This document shows, one piece after another, positions 55,101-64,000 of a stretch of 64,000 bases of DNA (position 1 is its first letter; each line of letters starts with the position of its first letter). Position numbers and translations under genes: made by a program. The DNA is from Phoronis australis (Eukaryota; Phoronida; Phoronidae), in the NCBI GenBank assembly GCA_002633005.1, contig NMRA01000083.1, positions 959,161-1,023,160 on the forward strand. Reading direction: 5' to 3'. Below the pieces are notes generated by a model that saw nothing but the letters and a program-made list of their open reading frames with translations, ran no database searches and was not told the DNA's origin.

Positions 55101-58100
55101 AAATAGCTCACAAGAATGCACAGGAGATACAGGCTATGATATGTCCTGCCCTTCCTCACGCCTAAACTAGGACAGTTCACCAACAAAGAGTGACAACCCG
55201 CCAATTACGTGAAATGCGGTCAGGATGATGTTGCTTTTCCCCTCAAAGAAAAATAATTGAAGTGAATGTGCATATTACACGTCTCAATTCCCCGAGCATG
55301 GCACAAACATTCCTACAAGCATTGTGAACATGTCGTGCTGAGTTACGTAGCGGAACCCATTCTGTGTGCAACTGTCATGGTGTCTTGTCACTGTCTTAAC
55401 ATACGCACCTCTAACATTTCAAAGACCTGTGTGGCACACTTTGAGTGAAATAGCACGTGTATAAACTAATCCTACAACTAATGTGGCTATTATCTTGGGA
55501 CAGGCATGTATTTCAATGGCGAATCCTGTTTTGTTGCGATTTTACGATTGCAGGAAGCAAATTTAAGTTCTGAATTATGTCAAGTTAACACTTCAGGTTT
55601 TCCAGGAAAGCATTAGGTGTTATTCTGGCATGTTGCAAACATATTAAGCACAGCTCAAAGTTGCAGATTCTGTAACTCCTGACAGAAATAGCAATCCCAT
55701 TTAAAGTTCACTGCTGAAACTACTGCCTACCTGTTCCATATTTCGCTTGAGCCACCACTGTGGACCCATCATAGTAATTGCACAAATAATCTTAGCATGT
55801 AAAACACCTAGAGCCCAGTCCTGAAAAGGAGAACGGTCACTTGTGATAACTTCACCTGTGGGGGGAACGCCAAAAACTTGACACCAAAATCCTAAAATTG
55901 CCACTAGGGGATGGCAATGAGATAGACGCTATCTCCATGAAACAAACCTAGCTGCAAATTATTGTACATACACCAAGAGACATGGAAGGTATGAAAGCAG
56001 TTATAAATGTAAAAACGCTAAAATTGCCACCAGATGGCATAGTAGCAGCTGAAGTTGTGCTCATCTGTAGCCATGTTGATAGGAACACATCTGTCAAATT
56101 TAATGATCGCAAGTACCTACAAGGCGTTTAAGAGATACAGCTGCAACTGCCATAGAGGCGCCCAGACAGAGACGATAGCAGCCAAATACGTACATGTGGG
56201 TACAGCAACCACTTTTTACTGAAAACTTACAAATTATTAATCGAGTTTTGGAATCAGAGACCAGATTTAAGGTCTAACAATGCAGTTCTACACAAGCAGT
56301 CTGCAGATATTTTCAGAATTGTTTAAACAGTACTCTGTGCAGCCTTTTTCATGACATGAGCCCAATTGTGAATCCGGAAGAATGAATCAACGCATGCAAT
56401 AAACAACGTGCAACATGTAGTATTGTTGACGGTACCTGCCAGGGAAAGAAGACAGGAGACTGATCCAGGGGTACCCTGAGGGGCACCACAACCACCAGCT
56501 CAAACAGCACTCCCAACATGAGGGGGATGACACCTAGTAACAGCATCATAGCCACACCTGCCTTCAGACCCTGCAACAGAAACACATATACCATAAGCAC
56601 AGTAGACATAACTTAGCCAGTTTCCACAGTGTGGCAAGCAAAGTGAGTTTCACTTCTCCAGGAGTTTTCCATTGTACAATTTTCATTTTCCCCAAGTTAT
56701 TTTTTCCATTTTCCATCAAACTTCATGCATGACACCTTGTTATTTTCCTGATTAATTTCCAGGCAAGTTTTACTTCTCATTGGTTTTCCAGGGTATAATT
56801 TTCATTTTAACCAAGTTATTTTTCTCATTTCCGTCATATTTCCATGCATGGACAACTTGTCATTTTCCTAATTCCAGGTTTCCAAGATGAGTGAGAACCT
56901 TAAGTAGATCAGTGCTGCCGGTCGGCTTTTTGACAAGATGGGGTTGGATAACAGTCATACAAGACACTAAAAGCTCAAAAGGAGCTTTTTATCTCTTACT
57001 AACAGGGCTCGACGCAATAAAAGTCACCAGGTCGCATTTTGTGACCTAGCCAAAATCTTAGGTCGCATTCTGAAAATCCAACTCGCATTCATAAATGTCA
57101 GGTAGCAAAAATTTCGCACCATTTTTGATTTTTTAGATCATCGAGAAAATGTTTAGATTACGCTCATACCTGCGGTGTTAAACACTCACAAATTTCAGGT
57201 CGCAAAACTTTTCTTTATATTGGAGTAGGAAAATTTTACGGCGTGCTCTAGGGAGCAAAAAAATGGCAGGGTACATGAAGAGAATAATATTAACCGCAAT
57301 TTCACATCTATTCGTTTTGTTGCAATAACTGGCTACGGGCATAAAACATCAAGCCTAGGGAACATCGACCCGGTGAAACATCTGAACAGGAAAATATCAG
57401 TACTGGGCTACATCGGTCCCAGGGAATATCGTAAAACATTGGGTCTTTTATAATGGAAGGGGAACTTTCTATTAGGTTTCTTGTCAAATAAGCCCGTTGG
57501 CACCCAGGTGCTTAACAGAGCCAATCCGGAACACTCTTTCATTTAGGACTGTCGCTTTTATCTTTTGATGTGCAGCTTTGGAGTAGTGCGCACTTGTGAG
57601 TTCAGGCACTTGAATTGCCTACACTTTACGTTGGCAACAACATGTGACAGACTACTCATATGTCGCACACGTAACCCCAGAAACAAGTAAGGGTTTGAAA
57701 ATTTCTTGGTGACTTAAACACAACTTTGCTGAAAGTGGAGACATGGCCATCTTTTGGCGATTAATAAGGCTGTCATTTTCACGATACTGTCTTTTGCAGC
57801 CATAAAAAACGAGACGCATGTTTCCACGTCACGATAATCCGTCACTGCTTGAGCACTAACAAAGGGACCGACCAGTGCCGTAGTGCGATATCAGTGATAT
57901 TGTCGCGGATATTTAATAATACTATGTGAAAGTTTTTCTACCACAAAATTTGGCAAGTTGATCGTTTAAGAATTAGTAAAAGACCACTGTTTTGTGACAT
58001 TTTATCACGTGTTATGTCTTGGTAAACTTTCTTCGGCACATCCGGAAATTTGCAAAAGTAGCCAAAAATGTTAGCCAATGAAACGCATCAAAGATTCATT

Positions 58101-61100
58101 CTGCATTATCTCATGTTCACACGATATGCTCACAAGTCATTGGGAGGGCTGCTTTAGGTTAGTGTTCTTGTGAACTTGATTTGGCAACAACCAAATCACG
58201 GTCGGATATATACGAGTTGCTTTATATCTGCCAGTTATCTACAGAGAAGTGTAGAAACTCAGCTCGCATACTTCGGAAATTCCAGGTTGCAACTTGATTC
58301 GAGCTGGAAAAAATCTCAGCTTACATTTTCAAATTTCAGGTCGCAAATACGACCTGCAGCTCGTTATGTCGAGCCTGGACAATTAAAACTCACTCAGCCA
58401 GCCGCATCAAAATGCAGGGTTATTCCTGGACCACGGCTTTGAGCCATAAGCGCATAAAAAATAAAAAGGCACACATTGCAGAAGTGCACACCCCCAATGC
58501 ATCTTTTAAAACACAGCACTCTTAGAAAAATGCAAGATTCTAATCAACATACAGCTAGTGTATTCTTATTCCACCACAGCTGAACAGTCTGTTTGAATCC
58601 TTTGTCAGACTGTATGGAATTTTTAAATAAAAATTAATGCAACTTTTACATGAGCATGGCTGTTCCTTATTCGATTGTCCTAGGGGTTTTCTGTTTCTTA
58701 TGTTACCACTTTTATTACACTTAGTGTTTCTTATGTCACCACTTTAATTACACTAAGTCTGCTGGGCACAACTTTTTGAAAAAGGCAACCTTTTTATTGT
58801 CAGGTGTGCCCAAAGGGCACAGGTTCAAACCTGGACAGGAATATCCCTGACAATGGGTTTCCAGCCCTGTGGTAGCCAGTCATACGAGACATCCAAAGTC
58901 TCATAACTTCATAGTTTACCAATACAATCCACTCAGCCAACCACATTATAATGGGTCTCCGCCTTATGGAAGCCAGTCATATAGGAAAGCAAACTTACCA
59001 ATATAACCCAATCAGTCAGCCATATCACAATGGGTCTGCGGCCCTGTGGTGGCCAGTCATATAGGACAGCAACAGTCCTCAACACTTACCAATACAAGCC
59101 ACTCAGTCAGTCGCATCACAATGGGTCTCCAGCCTTGAGGTGGCCAGTCACACAAGACAGTAACAATCCTCAACACTTACCAATACAAGCCACTCAGTCA
59201 GTCGCATCACAATGGGTCTCCAGCCTTGAGGTGGCCAGTCACACAAGACAGTAACAGTCCTCAACACTTACCAATACAAGCCACTCAGTCAGTCGCATGA
59301 CAATGGGTCTCCAGCCTTGAGGTAGCCAGTCATACAGGACTCCAACAGCCCTCAACACTAGCCAACAGGTGTACAGACCACATGCGGCCGTGTAAAGTTC
59401 GTGTATCTTCACACCCTTCATCCAAAGCATCATCAACTGACGGCCAATCCAGACTAAAACATAGACCAGGACACCTAATGCTAAAACATTCCCATCCCTA
59501 CCAGGAGCTGTATCACTGAGTAGGAAGAAAAACGCAAAAATGAGGGAAATCCTGGTGTTAAATATACAAACTAACCAATGATTCAGCGGTAAAACCATAG
59601 TTTCTGATATCACAACAAGTGTGCCATGTGTTAGTAGTCGTGTATAACAGGCGAAGCAGCTTACTAATTTGTTTGCTTAATAGTGCAGGACGAATGATCC
59701 TCTCCCATCAAGGTCTGCACTGTTTTCATTAACAGTGTACTTTTTAAAGTCACTCTTTGACTAGTGAACTGCATTTTTCCAATGAACTGTAATGTTATTT
59801 TTCCAAATTCAGTTCTTTTTCAATCAGCTGAATTTCATTTCTGATGAACAGCATTGTTTTCTCTAGAACAATTATCATGTCATGCTCGAGAGAAAATAAC
59901 ACTGGGTCATTAAAAAAAGAAACGGTTCATGAGAAGAGAATCCAGTTCGGGGAAATTTAAGAGAAAAGACAAGCGGTTCGTAAGAAAAAAGGTAAGCCAA
60001 TGAGAACGCCAGTGCAGATCGTAAGGGAGACGATAGTCCACCCTGTACTAGCATTGTTACTTTTTGTCATGTTGAGTTTCTGTCACATTTAGTGTAACAG
60101 CTGGAGGTGTCATAGCGTCGCCTGAGTGGTTGGCAATCCATGACAATAAGGAATTATACTACATGTATTTACTATTTAAAGGACATTCAAGCAAGTACGC
60201 ACTAATTTCTATTGGAAATTACAATAAGAATAAATCAAGTCATGCGTAACAAACATTATGAAGACAACACTCAGGTCCAAAAACACCATCTACTCTTCAG
60301 TTGTAATAAAAACTAAGCAATTTAATTGTACATGACAATCAAAATATATTAAGTGGTACAGAGTGTTGAACAAACCAGTGGGAAGGTCCAACTTTTTAAC
60401 ACTCAAAATGCAGTAAGTACAAGGTTTACCTGGAAGAACAAGACAGACCATGCTGGCCACAAATAGAGTCACGCCTATCAGCACAATTAGACCTATCACC
60501 TGAAAAACAAAACCATGGGTCAATATTATAGTTTCATTTTCATCAAATAGACATCTGCAAGTAACCTAAAGGAAGTCACAGATAATCAAAGGAATTTGAA
60601 CAGCTTTGTCAACACTTTCATTCAAATATTGTTAATGTGTAATAATTAACAGTAAATGTTGTCAGTGACAAGGAAAAGGTAATGAATTGGTACCCTCTTT
60701 TATTCAAGTGTTTCACACACGTGCTCGTAGGAGCTAGCAGCTACCCATTGCATATGTACATTCCATAAGCAGGGTGATATTTGTGTGTTTTTGGAAATTC
60801 TTAATAGTTTCATTCAATAGTTAGCACTAAATTTAATACAAGTCAACATGTGCCGGTCTACATAACATTTAAGAAATTTGCTCCCTCGTTTTACTCCAGC
60901 ATTCCACATATCGACTCATGCCATCATTCCAGATATGTGGGCAGCTTCATGGTATGGGGCCAAACACACGTGTACATGATAAATGAACAGGAACTGAAAC
61001 CAGTCAATTAGAAACTTACTCTCACAGGGAAAAATCTCGGCCGCTTGTAAGGCTGGAAACCTGTGGGCCCCCCGCCCTGCAACATGGCCTGGTGTATGGC

Positions 61101-63685
61101 CCCCACTCCCTCCTGTTGAGCATCAGCTGGGGGGTCTGCAGGGGGGGCATTGTGAGGCGCTTGCTGGGGCTCATCCGCCCCGACAACAGTCTCGTCCTGG
61201 CAGCAAAACAAGAGAAATCACCAGGAGAAAAACAATTGGATTGGCCAGTATTAACAAGTTCAGGTACCATTCTTGGAACCAGCCACCGCCCATAGCATTT
61301 ATCGAGTCCAACTGGTCTTAAAAGGTGCACCCAGATTATTTAAGAGTGTGACCAGTGAATGATTTTTCTATGCATCAGCTTGTTGAGTTTTATTTGCAAA
61401 TGAAAGAGTTCTGCACAGAATGACAATACTAAAGAACTTCTCAGTAAAGCATTTTTGCAAATCAAACAGGATGTGAATGTAAAAGTGATGACATGTCACA
61501 ACCTCCTTTCCAATCTAATGATGCACCACCACACACAACAAAGACAGCACAGACATGTCATGTCCATCACATTAANTGTTTTCATTAACAGTGTACTTTT
61601 CTAATTAAAATAAGTCACTCTAGTGAACTGCATTTTTCCAATGAACTGCAATGCTATTTTTCCAAATTCAGTTCTCTTTAAATCAGCAGAATTTCATTTC
61701 ATTTCTGATGAACAGCATTATTTTCTCTAGAACAATTATCATGTCATGCTCAAGAGAAAAAAAAGAAACGGTTCATGAGAAAAGAATCCAGTTCGGGGAA
61801 ATTTAAGAGAAAAGATAAGCAGTTCGTAAGAAAAAAGGTAAGCCAATGAGAACACCAGTGCAGATCGTAAGGGAGAAGATAGTTCACCCTGTACTAGCAT
61901 TAATACTTTTTGTCATGTTGAGTTTCTGTCACATTTGGTGTAACAACTGGAGGTGTCAAAGCGTCGCCTGAGTGGTTGGCAATCCATAACAATAAGGAAT
62001 TATACTATTTACTATTTAAAGGACATTCAAGCAAGTACGCACTAATTTCTATTGGAAACTACAATAAGAATAAATCCAGTCATGCGTAACAAACATTATG
62101 AAGACAACACTCAGGTACAAAAACACCATCTATTCTTCAGTTGTAATAAAAACTAAGCAATTTAATTGTACATGACAATCAAAATATATTAAGTGGTACA
62201 GAGTGTTGAACAAACCAGTGGGAAGGTCCAACTTTTTAACACTCAAAATGCAGTAATTACAAGGTTTACCTGGAAGAACAAGACAGACCATGCTGGCCAC
62301 AAATAGAGTCACACCTATCAGCACAATTAGACCTATCACCTGAAAAACAAAACCATGGGTCAATATTATAGTTTCATTTTCATCAAATAGACATCTGCAA
62401 GTAACCTAAAGGAAGTCACAGATAATCAAAGGAATTTGAACAGCTTTGTCAACACTTTCATTCAAATATTGTTAATATGTAATAATTAACAGTAAATGTT
62501 GTCAGTGACAAGGAAAAGGTAATGAATTGATACCCTCTTTTATTCAAGTGTTTCACACACGTGCTCGTAGGAGCTAGCAGCTACCCATTGCATATGTACA
62601 TTCCATAAGCAGGGTGATATTTGTGTGTTTTGGAAATTCTTAATAGTTTCATTCAATAGTTAGCGCTAAATTTAATACGAGTCAACATGTGCCGGTCTAC
62701 ATAACATTTAAGAAATTTGCTCCCTTGTTTTACTCCAGCATTCCACATATCGACTCATGCCATCATTCCAGATATGTGGGCAGCTTCATGGTATGGGGCC
62801 AAACACACGTGTACATGGTAAATGAACAGGAACTGAAACCAGTCAATTAGAAACTTACTCTCACAGGGAAAAATCTCGGCCGCTTGTAAGGCTGGAAACC
62901 TGTGGGCCCCCCGCCCTGCAACATGGCCTGGTGTATGGCCCCCACTCCCTCCTGTTGAGCATCAGCTGGGGGGTCTGCAGGGGGGGCATTGTGAGGCGCT
63001 TGCTGGGGCTCATCCGCCCCGACAACAGTCTCGTCCTGGCAGCAAAACAAGAGAAATCACCAGGAGAAAAACAATTGGATTGGCCAGTATTAACAAGTTC
63101 AGGTACCATTCTTGGAACCAGCCACCGCCCATAGCATTTATCGAGTCCAACTGGTCTTAAAAGGTGCACCCAGATTATTTAAGAGTGTGACCAGTGAATG
63201 ATTTTTCTATGCATCAGCTTGTTGAGTTTTATTTGCAAATGAAAGAGTTCTGCACAGAATGACAATACTAAAGAACTTCTCAGTAAAGCATTTTCGCAAA
63301 TCAAACAGGATGTGAATGTAAAAGTGATGACATGTCACAACCTCCTTTCCAATCTAATGATGCACCACCACACACAACAAAGACAGCACAGACATGTCAT
63401 GTCCATCACATTAACGCTACTGTTCACATCAACTTGTAAAACCCCTACCATTATCTTACAACTTTGCACTCCCAAAACATGATGGCGTGTTTTACCTCAT
63501 CTGTATCCGTGATCGTGACATCACCCAGCAGGTAGGAACGAATGTTGAGTATACAGGCGACACCTATTGTCCAGCCCTTGACTAAGCCCTTCAACCATGA
63601 CCTCGTGTGGCCTTGTTCCAACAGAGCGGGCAAGACAACTTGCAAGAGGAGTAATTCTAGGGATAACTCACTCACCGGAGCATCA
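52118..63685 (-). CDS. MARCHF6: MARCHF6 (TEB4/Doa10) ER-membrane RING-CH E3 ubiquitin ligase, C-terminal 395 residues
   Basis: Reading down the minus strand: 63685-63496, 63035-62859, 62339-62270, 59453-59272, 56570-56436, 55820-55731, 54931-54799, 52941-52806 and 52190-52118 (stop TGA). Junction phases 0, 0, 1, 0, 0, 0, 1 and 2 all fit. Clear family words: VSELSLELLLLQVVLPALLE, GVGAIHQAMLQGGGPTGFQ, KIHELYTAACGLYTCWL, PLRVPLDQSPVFFPWQ, DWALGVLHAKII with MGPQWWLK, LVLRRIYPLLL, RQFKRLYEHIKND and YLVGQRLVNYE. MARCHF6 is a polytopic ER/inner-nuclear-envelope ligase in ERAD and sterol-enzyme turnover; the RING-CH and first membrane spans lie beyond 64000. At least five hydrophobic segments are visible. 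The acceptor at 59453/59454 was chosen because it alone restores the L-P-V-x-x-G-R alignment in frame. Exons 2 and 3 exist twice (see the tandem duplication); the downstream pair is 61196-61020 and 60499-60430. Confidence 0.94.
52981..53105. repeat. 26-bp minisatellite
   Basis: About 4.8 units of cagtgcatgacaaaagtaat plus caacta, in the last intron of MARCHF6. Too few and with no spacers, so not CRISPR-like. Confidence 0.93.
53428..53670 (+). mobile_element. tRNA-derived SINE, copy 2
   Basis: A-box TGGCCTCATGGG (53441-53452) and B-box GGGTTCGAGTCCC (53484-53496). Shares ggtctctagctcctcagctc and agcataaaaatggtt with copy 1, then a tail with cctgcgcacgtgttgtacaa. In a MARCHF6 intron. Confidence 0.72.
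53800..54118. repeat. Dispersed repeat module, copy 2
   Basis: Partner of 14985-15335 in the same orientation, ending ctttccccttagataaacaa and gggccctga. No coding frame seen. Confidence 0.7.
54150..54338. repeat. 19-bp minisatellite with repeated ACGTCA
   Basis: About ten units of cacgactgagagttcacgt in a MARCHF6 intron. Most unit junctions create ACGTCAC, the complement of a TGACGT half-site. Confidence 0.94.
56640..56880. repeat. Two tandem copies of a 115-bp unit
   Basis: gttttccattgtacaattttcatttt and gttttccagggtataattttcatttt begin equivalent T-rich units, each running to catgcatg and tgtt/cattttcct. In a MARCHF6 intron. Confidence 0.7.
57003..58377. mobile_element. Possible non-autonomous hAT-like element
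   Basis: Left end CAGGGCTCGACG and right end reading GTCGAGCCTG are inverted and resemble the CAGGGCTCGA ends common in hAT elements. The interior repeats ggtcgca near both ends and has no transposase frame. No 8-bp duplication is visible at the flanks, so the boundaries are uncertain. In a MARCHF6 intron. Confidence 0.45.
58851..59271 (-). repeat. 91-bp tandem array derived from a MARCHF6 exon end plus its splice donor
   Basis: Units start at 58920, 58999, 59090 and 59181, with a partial unit at 58851; the functional exon end at 59272-59345 is the founding copy. The period is 91 bases (79 in the unit at 58920). Each unit repeats the exon words caatacaagccactcagtca and caatgggtctcc. On the minus strand each ends at its own donor: GTAAGTGTTG in the two youngest, GTAAGTTT and GTAAAC in the older ones. 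Identity falls with distance from the exon. Reading past the true donor meets a stop after about ten codons. Confidence 0.9.
59721..61575. repeat. Tandem duplication in MARCHF6, copy A
   Basis: This 1855-base segment, starting tgttttcattaacagtg and ending tcatgtccatcacattaa, is nearly identical to 61577-63414. It contains a full second set of two MARCHF6 exons (61196-61020 and 60499-60430) with intact splice sites. The exon sequences look identical between copies; the differences are intronic substitutions and short indels. Confidence 0.93.
61576..61576. other. Single N at the duplication junction
   Basis: One ambiguous base exactly between the two 1.85-kb copies, as left by an assembler joining two overlapping contigs or alleles. 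Confidence 0.9.
61577..63414. repeat. Tandem duplication in MARCHF6, copy B
   Basis: 1838-base copy of 59721-61575 with the same start and end words. A single N at 61576 separates the copies. It carries exons 63035-62859 and 62339-62270. See the finding on a likely assembly or haplotype origin. Confidence 0.93.
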
Positions 63686-64000
63686 CTACAATAGAGTGAA
63701 CAGACTACATTGACATCATACGGAAATGCGCATTATTTCAAGTACAGTGGAAATTCGTTGAATGGTTGCCAGTTTGCAACCCAGAAAGTTTGACTTCACG
63801 GAAGAGCAAGTTTTCCTATGAAAGCTTTTCCACAATTTTAGACACTAAAAACTTTTCTTAGATGAGCAAATTTTCAAATGATGGACAAAACTCCAAATTT
63901 TTAAGAAAATGATTTGGCTTTGCAAAGTCTGGCAAGAATTTATGAAAAATGCTAACTTGATACAAAACTGTAGAAGTTTAGTCCACCTTTGTTCAGATGG
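63415..64000 (-). other. MARCHF6 exon 63685-63496 with flanking intron
   Basis: Outside the exon, 63686-64000 is an intron with nothing recognised; upstream MARCHF6 exons lie beyond the window. Confidence 0.6.

Noticed and set aside
57003-58377. Confident hAT element call
   Set aside because: End motifs fit but the flanking 8 bases do not match each other; kept only as possible.
59454-59510. Upstream extension of the MARCHF6 exon ending at 59272 (acceptors near 59475 or 59509)
   Set aside because: These also give or approach an open frame, but only the acceptor at 59454 reproduces the family's L-P-V-x-x-G-R spacing in phase.
60430-63035. Mutually exclusive exon pair as a regulated splicing system
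   Set aside because: The exon sequences appear identical, so there would be no protein difference, and the N at the junction favours an assembly or allelic origin.

Overview
This is a window of animal nuclear genome: small phase-matched exons, GT-AG introns of 0.1 to 7.6 kb, and introns full of transposon debris. The protein families (EAR/discoidin/LamG extracellular mosaic, smoothelin-type CH protein, MARCHF6 ubiquitin ligase) and the repeats (LINE, Penelope-like element, tRNA-derived SINEs, many small inverted-repeat elements) fit an invertebrate, perhaps a lancelet, hemichordate or echinoderm. I cannot fix the species. A 300-base N gap and two single Ns mark it as a draft assembly.

Layout. 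(1) Positions 1-30352, + strand: the 3' part of a large secreted or cell-surface mosaic gene. About 19 exons, all joining in matching phase, encode about 993 residues: EAR repeats, three F5/8 type C (discoidin) domains, one LamG-like jelly-roll domain, then more EAR repeats and a stop. It is closest in parts to TSPEAR, but the domain order is unusual. (2) 32617-47073, + strand: a complete four-exon gene for a 145-residue protein that is essentially a single smoothelin-type calponin-homology domain. (3) 52118-63685, - strand: the last nine exons of MARCHF6 (TEB4/Doa10), the ER membrane RING-CH ubiquitin ligase, running to its conserved C-terminal element and stop. Genes 2 and 3 are convergent. 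The three proteins (adhesion-type extracellular, actin-cytoskeletal, ER quality control) show no functional link; the order is ordinary animal gene order.

Between and inside the genes lie a MITE family with 5-bp target duplications (four copies, one nested in a LINE), a longer foldback MITE with a 6-bp duplication, a Penelope-like fragment between inverted terminal repeats that carry a hammerhead-like core, a 2.6-kb foldback element whose arms are built of tandem subrepeats, a decayed CAG-rich ORF family member, and several minisatellites. The main oddities in MARCHF6 are a 1.85-kb tandem duplication with a single N at the junction, whose joint splicing would break the reading frame, and a 91-bp tandem array made from the 3' end of one exon including its splice donor. 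A 72-nt near-perfect hairpin in an intron of gene 1 is a candidate small-RNA precursor.
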